A stretch of DNA of 64,000 nucleotides, from positions 93,937,784 to 94,001,783 of the forward strand of contig NC_072893.1 of assembly GCF_027943255.1 (NCBI RefSeq). Reading direction: 5' to 3'. The translations under genes were made by a program, and so were the position numbers. This document shows, in pieces, positions 1 through 12,273 of this stretch; position 1 is the stretch's first letter; each line of letters begins with the position of its first letter. Source of the DNA: Anastrepha obliqua. Lineage: Eukaryota; Arthropoda; Insecta; Diptera; Tephritidae. Below the pieces are notes generated by a model. That model was not told where the DNA came from, searched no databases, and saw only the letters and a list, made by a program, of their open reading frames with translations.

Positions 1-2597
1 AAAAATATTGTTATACCCCTGTATTAAATTTTTTCGCATCATTTCTCTGCGTAATTTAGCCCAACCTGCTGGAACTGGAATCTATTAAAACCTAGTAAAA
101 TGTCATCAGAATCAGATGTTAGTTATTTCGAGCAATAAATATTAAATAAGTAAACCAGTTGGCGGTATAAAGGTATCTCATGTCATTTAGATGGTTCATA
201 GGGATTCTCGTCTGTGAGATCACAAAAGTACCTCTCGGCAACTCCAAAAGAAAGGTGCCTGCAGAGTACGAACTTTTGCTCTCTCAACTGCAGAGTAGAA
301 GAGCAAAAGCTCTTTTGCTGGTCGCATAAGTGCTTGATGCGTAAATGTTGCGGGGCTTATAAATTCATTTATTGCGACCATAGATGGTTAGATGAAATGG
401 TTCCAATTAATGCTACCGCACCATTTTTTTGCCACATCCGCACTACCAAAAAGTTATAAGACTATTTCTTCACGACTATTTCCAGTCTGTGCGAGTGAGA
501 AACCTTACTCGTATAAGGTTGTTTACCCTTGCCAGCTCTTTGAGTTTTTCAAAAAACGGTTTGCCAGGAGTTAACATCCTTGCCCCCAATAGGGTAGGTC
601 ATTCACAAAGGAAGGAATATAGTTTCTTTTTTCTCCGGTTGATTACAACTATGGCACGATTTATTGTAAGGGATGCCTATTATGGCTGCCTGCTCTGCTG
701 TGGACCCGAAGACAGTTATCACTACCGTGAGTCTGCAGGCATCTCTTCGTTTCATATTTGTCAATATTGACGTTTGTTTGTGGTTGTAGGCGGCTCATCC
801 TTCCATCTACAATCCGAGATTCGTAGATATTTTGAGGAGATTGCATTCTTGATTGCACTCAGTGGTGTGAATACTGATTCTGCAAGAATGTTATTCGTAG
901 CCCCCAATTATAGTGGTACACCTTTTGTGACCATGAAATGCTCAGCAGCGTGCAGTTGAAGCAAACTTTTTCTTATCAGCTGGAAACAATTCTCATTACT
1001 TAAAGAAATTTTATATAAGAATATGCATGCGTACAAGTGTGCAGTATGTTTGTATATATTTTATTTCACAAGAAGTCACACACATTGAAAGTTTGAGTTC
1101 ATTTGTTGATCGCCTCTGCAAACAAATTTAAATTGGCAACAATAACACCAATAGCAAAAGTAGGAAGAAACTGTAAAAGAACTACCAACTGCAAGAAAAC
1201 TACAGCACTGCCAATCAAGCTGCCACAAGTTGCTGATGATGACAGACCTGCTGACGGGCCGAGCGGATGCCGCAACGGATGTGGTTTTCCTTTGGAGCCT
1301 GCGCGTCGGCTGCAGTCTTAGACATAGCCTGTTGCCAGTCGAGCGACTGCTTCGTTTCAATATTTTTGCAAATATACGAGTATGTGCGTGGCTGTCGTCT
1401 TGTTGCTGCTTATTTTAGAGGAGGCAATTAACAAAGGCTTTGCTTTGTCTTAGCCCTTTTGCTTTGGCAAATTGTTGTTTGCTGTTTACCGCAGACAAGT
1501 TCATCTTTACATTAAAGAAGAAACAACAGTTTTCATTTGCTCTTCGAGAATTTTGATCTCTCTTTTTCACTTTTTCTTGCGCGTGCAATGGCCAACGCTA
1601 TAAATCAATAAAACCCACCTGGTGCGAATAATTTTGTAATTTTTTTTTCATCGTCATGCTAACACTGCTTGCTGCAAAAACATAATTCCACTAGTTTTTT
1701 TGTTTGCTTTTGTTAGTTGCTGGCTGTAAAGCGAATCTGCGACTTATTATTGAACATCGTTTCGACAGCTTAAAGTCGGCGTGCAGATTGCTAAGGGAGG
1801 CGTGCGGAGTAAAGTTGAAAGCTGTTAGTTTGCCAAGCAAGCGCCTTGGGTGACGTGCAATAAACTATCGTATGTTGCAGTAAATCCTGCTTGTGGCAGC
1901 AAGAAGTTGTGGCAACTTTACGCCAATGGAGTTTATGTCATTTAACAACAAATTTCTGCCGAAGTCATCGAACAAGTTTTAGGCATTGGTGGGGAAGTGA
2001 AATTGGTATAGTGTGTGAGTAAGAAAATGTTTTTTGGTTTGAGTATTTGTATATGAGTGTGCATGTGCGTGCGTGGAGCAGTCAGCTTCGAAAGTTGTGA
2101 GCGCGAAAAATTGATTTATAATCGATGCTAGGATTCTGGTGGTATTTGCAGCAGCAAATTATGTGTGACGGCAGCTGCTGTGGCGAGAAACCGTAATAGG
2201 ACCGTAGAGAAATACAATGCATACATATATGTATATACGAGGGGCGTTCAATGTGTTCTCGGTATCATTTTGAAAACACCTCGAGTTAAATGCAGTATAT
2301 TTTTGTTTCTCAATAATAGTATTATTTGTACAATATTAAATTAAATTTTCTGTGCCCTTTAAAAAATATATTTTCTCTTTATCTCAAAAATGCGGGTTTA
2401 TTGCCGCCCTGAGCCTTTCATCGACAGTATTTTTTCCCATGAAAATTTTTTTTTTTCAAATTTAGGAGTAAACGAGATTACAATCTTCAACAGCGGCCTT
2501 TGAAATTTGCGCTGTGGGAACCGGCACAAAAAAAAAAAAGAAATAGCGCAGCACCGGCAATCAGTTTTCCCTCTGCTTTTCTCAGTAACTGCTTATC
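1..2597. other. No gene recognised
   Basis: AT-rich non-coding sequence, probably upstream or first-intron DNA of kirre. A motif ACGAGGGGCGTTCAATGTG at about 2238 resembles a mariner terminus, but no partner end or transposase was found. Confidence 0.4.
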
Positions 2598-2601
2598 TTA
2601 A

Positions 2602-3307
2602 GGGGTTACATGGGTTTCGCCGGGTAAAAAAGGCCTATTTTCAATATTTTTTTTCTATTATTTATTTAATTCAAACTTTTGTCTGTATTTGAAGTACATA
2701 TTTAAATATTAATAATTTTAATATTTTCAAAAAAAAAAAAAAATAAAAACTTCTCCATTGTGACGACATTTCCGGCGACCCCTCGAAAAAAAAGGTGCGT
2801 CCGCGTTGTCAGCATAACTCCTGATAGGAGCATGTAAAATTAAAATATAAAAATAAGTGTTTTGGTTAAGACCATAATCTCGTGCTTGAATGAAGGAAAG
2901 AAAAAAAGTAAAAATTGGAATTTCGGCAGACATTTTTCCATAAAAAAGAAAATTTTGGTCAAATTTGCTTGACATTTTGTTTTTTTTTTAAAAGGTTGTA
3001 ATTGAAAAAAAAATCCTTCGTCCAAGCACGAGTAAATTGTATTTCGAACACCTGCGTAAAATTTTATCAAGATCGGTTAAGTAGTTTCCGAGAACATTTG
3101 ACAACCGACTTTGAAAACATGGTTCCGAGAAAAACGCGTTTAAGTAACAATAAAAGTGGCTTGGAGCGCACACCCTCCAAAGGCTGTATCTCCGAAACTA
3201 TTATTCGGATCGACTTGAAAATTTACGATAATATTCTTAAGATATTATAAGAATTGATAAGCCAAAAAAAAACGGATTTTTTGAATCCACGAAACCCATG
3301 TAACCCC
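2602..3307. mobile_element. Non-autonomous TTAA-flanked inverted-repeat element
   Basis: GGGGTTACATGGGTTTCG at 2602 is the exact reverse complement of the sequence ending at 3307, and both ends abut TTAA (2598-2601 and 3308-3311). TTAA target duplication points to piggyBac-type or Kolobok-type mobilisation. The 706-bp body is AT-rich and has no transposase. Assignment between the two superfamilies is undecided. Confidence 0.8.
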
Positions 3308-3311
3308 TTAA

Positions 3312-3949
3312 ATCATGCAAAGTGGATGCGTAGAACGCCCGTTTTCGTTAGCTCAACCAATAAAAGTCCATTTGAAACCACAAACACTGTGCCCGTCATC
3401 TTGCCAATGGTACGAGTGGCTTTACATTTCTAGGAGGGTCTGCAGCCTTCTTATGCCACTACATAGACGCTAACTTGCTTTTAGCGTCGTAGTGTTAGCA
3501 CCCCATGTTCCATCTCAGGTAACAATGTGGTCGAATATACTCGCGGAATTTTCTCCATAGAGCGCCGAGAACTCTCCTCTCGTAATTCTTTTTGAGCAGC
3601 CGTGAGAATTTGCGAGGTTTAGTGCACTTTGAAATCCTTCTGGCAAGCCCAATAGTAGCACGGATATGCCTAGAAAAAAGTCGTGACTCCTTCACCATGA
3701 CAAGATCTTTTTTCATTTTCATCTGCTGCTATTTGACCGAATCACATTAATGCCATTTCAGTATTCACCTCAAATGGTACCGTGTGACGTTTTCAAGTTC
3801 CCACAACTCCAGTTATTAGATCGTAGAATACTTTTTGAGACAATAGGGGTGACAAACAGATATTAGAGGAGGAGCTCAAGACAATTTCATGCCCCATCAG
3901 GATTGCATAAAAAAATTTCCATGAATAATTGAACCGTTTACGTACCACT
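3312..3949. other. No gene recognised, possible repeat relic
   Basis: Slightly more GC-rich than its surroundings and directly before the LINE relic. Minus-strand translation from 3722 (RRVLGALWRKFREYIRPHCY) is open for 75 codons but resembles nothing I can name. Confidence 0.3.
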
Positions 3950-4335
3950 TCTTGTTGATTGGCGAAGAAACAAGCGAAAGTCGTCTTTCTCCAATATTAT
4001 CTTTTTAGCGTAGAGGAGGCCATCTTCTTTCTCTGCTACCACCAGCTGATACTGCACCAAATATTTTCGCATCCGGAGTGTTTGCATCCTTTAGCACGAC
4101 ATGACCCCGCCAACAGATACACTGGATCTTTATTCGCTGCACTATGGCCATGTCGTTGTAAAGCTTATACAGCTCACTGTTTCATTACCTACAATGCTCG
4201 CCGTCGCCAATATACAAAGTCCAAAAATTTTCCTCTGAATCGTACTCGCAAATACTCTAAGGGAATCAATGGATATTTTCATCGTCCAAGCTTCTGCGTA
4301 ATACGCTAGGACGGGCATGATGAAAACCTTAGAAT
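3950..4335 (-). mobile_element. Relic of the C-terminal part of an RTE-like LINE
   Basis: On the minus strand the sequence translates with interruptions into ELYKLYNDMAIVQRIKIQC followed by a WRGHVV-like block and DAKIF, the typical C-terminal region of RTE-like endonuclease/reverse transcriptase proteins. Frameshifts and stops show it is dead. It may belong to the same family as the LINE at 48.9-51.4 kb. Confidence 0.55.
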
Positions 4336-4739
4336 GTTTGCTTTGTTCGTCGAGAGAGGACTCTAATACTCAATTGCCTACTTAGCACTTACACCAAAGT
4401 AGCACTTGTTATTGGAAAGATTCGCCACTGGATGTTATTGAAAATATCTGGTTGCTTCTTGAGCAGGGGTCAAATGCATTTGTAGCCTTTGAGCAATTTT
4501 TCTTTCCCAAAAATTTGAGACTCAAGCGCACCAAATAAAGATGACCCCTTTTTAAACTAGTCAAAATGTTTGCGTTCCGCTTACTTTTTAAGTCACTTCC
4601 TCTTCAATTTATTTGAACTTATAAATTAGAAATTTAAATTTGTGGATAAAAAGAAGTTTCATATAAGAGATAAATTCTCAAATTATAAAAAACATTACGT
4701 CGGGATTGATATTTATAATATAAGTGTTATTCTGTGCAC

Positions 4740-5695
4740 ATTATCTGGATTTCGTTAGGTCAACGCACTCTGCTGACACACTCTGAATTCAATAACATAG
4801 TGAAGTAAATAGTGAAATAATCGTGAGCAAATAATCTAAAAAGAAATAAATTAATCCTAGAAAAATTGGCAAATCCGAAATAAGAAATATCAACTTAAGT
4901 CACATTAACGCCAACTATCCAAAAGTACGAGAAATTGTAAGAAAACATGAAATAGAGTGACAATGAAGAAGGGGAGAGTGCGAATGAGCGAAATATGAAG
5001 AGATTAGGCATTTCCGTTCAATTTGGTTTATAACTGCAAATTCGGCGGAATTAAGATTAACATAAAGTTATAATTGCTTTTTATTGCCAACAGCACGAAA
5101 ATCCAAAACAGCCATACACGTGCACTTAAATAACTATGTACGTACATATGTATGTAATGTAAAAGCTATAAGAGAATTTAAAAAAGTTGTAGCAGCGACG
5201 TCGGGTAAATAAGGAAACTAAAGTGGACGATAGCCGTCATCAGTAGGCTGGTAAATTACATGAGTTACACAATTTCCAAATTAAGAACAAAAAACAAATG
5301 AAATTATAATGAAATAAAAAGTAAAAAAAGAACAACCAACACACATTTAAAACACAACAATTTACTGCAACAATACGTCCAAAAACAAAGCAACAGAGCC
5401 TATAAAACAAATGCAATTAAATTTAAGTATACGAGCAATAAAATAAAAAGAATTAAAGAAGAAAACACAAAAAGAAAAAACAAGTAACGAAGAGTCGGCG
5501 CACAAAAGCAAACTAATTTGATAATTTGCTAGTAAATAAAAGAAGTTTAAGAAAATGTAAAAAGAAAATAAAAAATAAAAATAAGCAAATGGAATGAAAA
5601 CAACACGTTTAGCCGCGAAGTAAAATAATAAAAGAATTAATAAATAGAAAAAATCAACAAACTAAATAATAGTTACACTGAAGGCCAATGCCATG
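4740..5695 (+). other. A-rich block, possible untranslated exon
   Basis: Over about 900 bases the + strand is strongly A-rich with few T runs and no long reading frame, then switches abruptly near 5,700 to a C/T-rich sequence. A possible donor (ATG|GTATAG) is at about 5696. Fly 5' untranslated exons often look like this, and kirre needs an upstream exon because its first coding exon has an acceptor. The link to kirre is inference; the block could belong to another transcript or be mere compositional drift. Confidence 0.3.
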
Positions 5696-5699
5696 GTAT

Positions 5700-6389
5700 A
5701 GGTCTGTTTTCCTTCTTCCTCCTTGCCCCTTCCTTTTTCATCAGTAGCCTTCGAGCTATTATGCCCGGTTTTTGATTTTCCTCTTACTTTTGGGTGACTC
5801 CAGCTAATTTACTTATTTTCTCCTTCTGCTACTTGATTGCCGAAAAAATACTTTATTCCGATTAGAGATACTTTTAACAACTTTGCAACTAAAGAAGTTG
5901 TTGGTCGTGACAAGAAAAGCGGTTTCAGCAGGTCAGTCAAACTGAAAAGTTTCAGAAAGTAATTAAAATAGTAATCACACTATGCATGTAAAGTACTTTC
6001 TGAAAGCAAGCTTTACACGACTTACCGGTTAAAAAAAATAGTTCTGGCTATTTGACAAAAAATAAAAAAAATATTTGACCGTAAAAAAAGAAAAATTCAA
6101 AAATACCTTTCTAATGTTTTTCGATTAAATTTTAGTTTAAATTTTGGTGTGCAAAAGTTCAGTATTTTGGCACTCTATTCTCAGTGCTCTGGCACTCCTT
6201 CATCTACAATTGCATCACGGCGAAGTTATGCTCGATTTGTTCACTTCAATCTGCGTAATCTTTCATTCTTATATTCTTACGTGCTCTGACGCTAAAAAAT
6301 ATGCGCCAATTTTTTAATTCTTGCTAAAATTTGTTGAAAATCTACATGCTTAGTGCTTTTTTGAGCGCTTGAGACATTAAAATGATAAT
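5700..6389. other. No gene recognised
   Basis: Starts with a C/T-rich run (about 5705-5742) ending TTTTTCATCAG, which could serve as an acceptor, then ordinary AT-rich DNA. Confidence 0.3.
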
Positions 6390-6770
6390 AAAAAAGAGAA
6401 ATGTTATTGCAATGAATTTTTTTATTATAATCTGGTAGATAATTCCATGGCATTTGTTTTTAGAATATGAAATCCGATATATGACCGCTGCTGCTATGAG
6501 TTACATGGTCCATTTGATCACACCAATGTTTGACTACTTTTTCCAATAAATCTGAATAATAAATTTAATTAGCACAATCAGCAAAAATGCTACTCAAGTG
6601 ATGTTCATTTGGCTTTAATTCTTCCACGAGCTGTATTTTATGGGCATATAAGCAAAGATCCTTAGGTAAAACTTTCCACGCAGTCGAAGGACAAAGGTAA
6701 ACGACGAATCGACATTTCGGCGTCTTCTTCAGCTCTTCGCTAAATTCTCAGCTATCAAACCATAGCTATC
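6390..6770 (-). mobile_element. Internally deleted rosa-like (DD41D) mariner relic
   Basis: On the minus strand the sequence reads STAWKVLPKDLCLYAHKIQL followed by VEELKPNEHH (the linker after the second helix-turn-helix) and soon after by WCDQMDHVTHSSSGHISDFI, the extreme C-terminus of DD41D-type transposases. The whole catalytic core is missing, so this is an internal-deletion derivative. The termini were not resolved. Confidence 0.6.
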
Positions 6771-6869
6771 GAAACCGATAGTTCTCATATAGCTAAAAAA
6801 CACCCTATATTATAATATATTGTACATATAACCATACATATACATATAAAATGGCACAGGTATTCCAAC

Positions 6870-7030
6870 AGACTATTGTTGGTTGAATTATCACCTTACT
6901 AACCTGAGAAAATACTCCAATGGAGCTTGCAGTTTCTGTAGAGAGGAAGAGGAAGCCGTCGAGATCGTGTCCAGCACTGCTGCTTAAGTGGCAAAAACAC
7001 CTGGGTAAACATATTTTACGAGATGGAGAA
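6870..7030 (+). mobile_element. Short LINE C-terminal relic
   Basis: The + strand reads LNYHLTNLRKYSNGACSFCR followed by EEEEAVEIV, resembling the cysteine-rich end of R1/Loa-type LINE proteins (CxxC, acidic, then HxxxxC). Only about 50 codons survive. Confidence 0.45.
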
Positions 7031-9533
7031 ATAAAAATTAATAATATAAAATAAGATAAATATTAAAATGTATTGAGGAAGTTGGCCTCAGAGAAATACT
7101 CTGAATCCATGGAGTAGGTACAATAGATATTTCAAGTCACAATGCTAAAACCCCTCATAATAACACATATAATTACATGAATCAAATATTTAGTTTAGAA
7201 ACATTAGTTTATTAAATCTAATTTTTATATTATATTCCACATCAATTTTCCAAAAATGCCACGCTGCAACGCTAGTATAGTTTGATAGCACTTACCAGAA
7301 GAAGGCAAAGTATAGTTGAAAGTAACTTGCGCTTTCTGATAACGGCAGTCAAACTATGCAAGATTTATTTTCGTAATCGATTGCCGAAAAGTTGAAAACG
7401 AAAACGTTCCCAAACTACTTTTTGGGTGTTCACATGAGAAAATTTAATTATTGATAAGAAAAACTTATCGATTGCGTTGTCTGATTACACCTTAAGGTTC
7501 TTCACGTCTGTTTTCCCCACTTTTCAAAAAAGCTTGAATAAGTGTATAACAAAGCAACACTTACAACAACTTGTTGCACCGGATGCAGTTGGTCGCAAGT
7601 AGCACGCATTCCATAAAGTAAGACCTTACTTGCATACTACTTTCCGAAGAATTGTGTTGAAATAGATTTCCAGTTAAAGGAAAAAATGTGTAATAAATCT
7701 GTGGCGGGAAGGTCATTAAAAGTAGTTTTCTATTATTAGCGGTTACTGTCTGATTCACATAGAAAATGCGCACAGATGATATTTATATCTACACATAAAT
7801 ATGTGTGACCGAGTGTGTGTACTTATAAATATATGCGTGCATGTCGGGCAACTCAGCGTGAGAAAAATGCCAAGGAAATACACCTGCCAGCCAAATTGCT
7901 TAGGTTAGGGGATTACCTATTCAATTTGCGCATATACCTACATACACGCGTATATATTATGCATATATACATACTCTCAGCTGAGCTTTTTTATGGCATG
8001 CGGTTTGTGGTATGCTTGGTTTGAAGGCTAGTAAACCGCAATCTGAGTGCCATGTGAGCTTGCAACATAGATTCACTTTTCTAAAGATTGAAGTGATATT
8101 CATATGCGTATGTCGGTCGTACTGTGTAATTTTATCTCCCTAAGCTGTGACACTACCAATTTAAAGATAATTAAATTAAGAAAAATATTACCTGAAAATT
8201 ATCTGAAGAGGTATGTTGCAAAGATAAAGCACTAAAAAAGTGAGAAAAGTAGGTAACACAAAATCTTTTTGACAAAATTAATATGAATGGATGTTTTTTG
8301 ATTCAGTAAAATAATTTTTTTTTATTAACCGCAGAAACATTTTAGGTAAAGCTAACTAGTGTTTGGTGATTGGATAAAAATATACCTTGAAAGATGGTTA
8401 GGGTCACTTAACTCAACTATTTTTTAAATAATTTCAGTAACAAACAATTTATAATTTGAAAATAAAAATGGTTTATTAAATAACTTGTTAAATAACATAA
8501 AAAATAAATTTTAATTTTTTGTATTCCAATTTAGTAAAACAAAATTAAATTTTTATAATATCAACTCATTAAATTGAGTATTTGGACGCGTTCGTATTTT
8601 AATTTTGTGAGCTCAAGACCATCCTCAGGAATTCTTGATTGTTTTTGGTTGAAAGTATTTGAGAGTATTTTTGTACTCTTCAGAAATATTTCTTTCGCAC
8701 ACAGGCAGCATATAGAAAATATGAAAGCTTTGAACCTGTTTTCTTGAAAATATTGAATTGTCGTGTGTGAAAACTTTGGCTCCAGAAATACAATTTTTAC
8801 TTACGATTTGTGCTGAATTCACGCATACCTTTTTCTTTTCCGTTTGCTGGAAAGAGACGGCTTAACGCTAAACAGCTGGTGTTCGGTAGAGGCGTACTCC
8901 ATCTGTAACAGCAGCAGTCTCCATAAGTAATAGCCACAACTCGTATATAGAAAATTAAAATCATGCATAAAAGTTTGAACTATAAATAAATGTTTTGATT
9001 TCTAAAAAATATTTGTATTTGAAATTGCATTTTTGAACAAATCGATTTTGCCCGGCTAAATCTGGCAGTAATGTAAGCTTACAAATATTTATCTATTATC
9101 TATCTATAACCCGATAGCCGCAGCAGCGGATTAATTCTAATTTTAATTATGATTAATATACATAAGTAATTATAATAATAATTATTATCTCAACAATTAT
9201 CCAGCAGCAGCAACTCATTTTTGGCTATACGCCAATTTTCGTTAAATTTCTCATAATTGCGCTCCACACAATTTGTCGCTCACTATCAAATATGCCACAG
9301 CTTTCCGCTTTTCGCTGAATATTTTTCATTGGCTGTTTCATCTAGTATTAGTTATAGTAATTTTTACATTTTTCTGTTGCTTCTTATACTGGGATTTCTT
9401 CTTACTATTGATACTTCAACCTCGAAATGATCCTTTTTTATCAGCAGTTATTTTTTTAGCAATCAGCATACATCGGTATGTATGTATAGTCATTCCCCAC
9501 TTGTTTTTTTTTTTTTTTGTATTGTAAGAGTTT
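7031..9533. other. No gene recognised
   Basis: AT-rich DNA with TACATA-type simple sequence near 7,800-7,970; only short chance frames. Confidence 0.4.
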
Positions 9534-9854
9534 CGGCCGCCGTAGCCGAATGGGTTGGTGCGTGATCACCATTCGGAATTCACTGAGAGGTCGTTGGTTC
9601 GAATCTCGGTGAAAGCAAAATTAATAAAAACATTTTTCTAATAGCGGTCGCCCCTCGGCAGGCAATGGCAACCCTCCGAGTGTATTTCTGCCATGAAAAA
9701 GCTCTTCATAAAAATATCTGCCGTTCGGAGTCGGCTTGAAACTGTAGGTCCCTCCATTTGTGGAACAACACCAAGACGCACACCACAAATAGGAGGAGGA
9801 GCTCGGCCAAACACCTAACAGAAGTGTACGCGCCAATTATTTATTTATTTTTAA
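9534..9854 (+). mobile_element. tRNA-derived SINE, copy 1
   Basis: The 5' part has a pol III A box (TAGCCGAATGGGTTGG) and a B box (GGTTCGAATCTCGG) about 40 nt apart, as in a tRNA. A non-tRNA body follows (TAGCGGTCGCCCCTCGGCAG, CATTTGTGGAACAACACCAA) and it ends GCGCCAATTATTTATTTA. Three other copies of similar length share the whole arrangement. Confidence 0.85.
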
Positions 9855-12271
9855 AAGTTTCAAATCTTGCCGTGAAAGTCCTTGGCCGCATAAAAGTCAT
9901 TGACAACAGTTAAAAACTTTACGCTGGAATACACATTTTTCTCCTTTTAATTTCTTTAAATGCAAAGGTTGGCTTTGCCAAATCTTCTATTTCACTTCCT
10001 TCATGAAAGAAGATTTTTGCAGAAGCTATCTGACTTTTGTATGAAAAAATCCAGATACCCACCATACCAGTAAATTGGCGAGGACGATTTAATTTGTTTA
10101 GATTTTATAGGATATGCCATAATAGAATGCGAATGTGACTGCGTCAGAAGATAGAATATTCAAACATATTACGTTTCCTTAGAAATTTTTTAGCTCAGTC
10201 ATAACTACAATAAGTAAATACCAAACACGTGGATTATTAAAAATCGAATAAAGCTGTTCTGTAAAGAAGGCTCAAAAAGGTACATTCGAAATAAATACTC
10301 ACCAATAATCAGCAAGCGATGCCTATAAAAACGAAATAATCATAATAAAAGGAAAGCAATATGAAAAAAATCACTAAAAACCGAAGAAAATAATTCTACG
10401 CATTTCAGGCGATACGCGCTCTCATCTGATTCGCTAAATGTGTGCTGCAGCGTCCAAATTGCCAGATTCTACACACAGCTACCACCAACTGAGAACTGCC
10501 AATGCCCATTAGCATAATGGTTATGATTATAGCCAGATAATATGATTGAAGCGTGCCTTAGCCAAACGACTATCGAATTTAGCGAATGAAATTTTGTTGC
10601 GATAAAACCCGGTTCAATACGAGAATTGGCTTTAGATGTGATATAAAATGAATATTTGGCATATCTTTGTAAAAGTGTATTAATACTTTTGTGTATGTGT
10701 GTAGGAAATTTCTTTGTATTTTGCTAAGTAAATCGAAAAATGAATATAAAAAATATTTCACTTAAAGACCCTCTTTATTCTCCCACTTTATTAAGTTTTT
10801 ATTTGAGTATTTGTCGAATAACTGGGTCATGTTGGCCATCAAAAACTATTAACTACGATATTGTGGCTTACCACACACGAACTTATCATACCAATTTCCC
10901 ACACAACCAAAAACGTACTCATCTGAATACAAACAGAGAAGACAATTAAATGTAGTAACCCCCTTATCCACAAGGAATTAGGTCAAATCTAAAGAAAATA
11001 TTTTTAGTTTGCACAGCTGCACACTCCTTGCACGAACTACAAATAAATTGTTTTATGAGAGTTTAAATACCGCCTGTTACACTCATTGTCACTCTTAGTA
11101 AAAAAAATGCTTGATGATTTATGATGTTGCATGGAGCGAAGCGCTTTTTGTGGTGAGTGGGACAAGCCGGTCGACAAGTTGACTCCGAATTCACTTACTC
11201 ATATCTAGGATGGATGAAGTAGCTAGCAATATTAAAGAGGAAATTAGCAGTAAAAAAAACTTCAGGGACGAAGAAGGGGTTATAGAGAAGAACCTAAAAC
11301 CAAAACAAAAAAGTCAATATTTAACGGGTTTTCTCTTCAGGAGGCGTCGATGTTGATAATAGGGATGCCAATCCGGGGATTTTGGGATTTCGATCTTCTT
11401 TTACTTCCAAAATTGTTGAGATTTGTAATTAGTGGTGTGAGCTTTTTCATGGCAGATAATTCAAAATAGCTGGATTCTTATTCTTCGTTGAAGTCTCCCT
11501 GTTGTACTTAACGCCCTGCCAGCAAAGGGATGCCTAACAGTACTAAGTACAAAGCTATGAGAATACTGACAGTAACGAAACAGAAAACGGGCAGTTGCAG
11601 CTCGATGCCAAGTCGGTATATCGTGGCATGAATTCCTCTATTAACCTACCTAAGCCCAGATATGGGAGATATTGGAAAAATGGTATCAAAAAAACACCTT
11701 AATTCAGGCTAAATTATTTTGATGGTCGAGTAGTGCAAATGAAACACAAAATCATAGAAAATGCCGCTTTACTCATAAATTTTCTTCAGTAATAAAGCGG
11801 TTCGTTCGATTTTTACAAAAACGGTGCATTTTTAAAAACAAATTGTTAATAATAAATCTATGTAATATAAGAAATTTATCCAGAAATTTTCGGTACCGTA
11901 CACATCGGACTGAGAGGATTTGGATAAAATTCCAGATAAAGATACTCACACATTTCTCTCCCTTAATCCTTTGAGTATGCCGTTCTTAAGGTATTGGGAC
12001 ATTCAAATATATTATATTAATACAATATATTGCTTGAAATTTCCATGGTGGCCTAATCGATTAAATATCGCGTCAGAGCTATTTGCATTGGTGTTTTAAA
12101 ACTCAGTCTAAAATCTATAAAAACTACTCGAACCCGAAAGTTATTTACCCATTATGAAGTCTATAAAAAAAAAACATGAATGTTGAGCCACTTCAAAGTT
12201 GAACTTTATTAAAGCAAAATTAATGGACTATAAACATACAGACTCGAAATTTTTTTAGAAATTTTAATTTA
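9855..12271. other. No gene recognised
   Basis: AT-rich intergenic or intronic DNA between a SINE and a mariner; no motif of note. Confidence 0.4.
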
Positions 12272-12273
12272 TA

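Noticed and set aside
429..770. 113-codon frame near the left edge
   Set aside because: No similarity recognised and frames on all strands are similarly open here; treated as chance.
2238..2290. Mariner-like terminus ACGAGGGGCGTTC
   Set aside because: No opposite end or transposase sequence was found nearby.
9534..9620. tRNA gene suggested by A and B boxes
   Set aside because: The boxes belong to a SINE head: the sequence continues into the shared SINE body and recurs at several sites.
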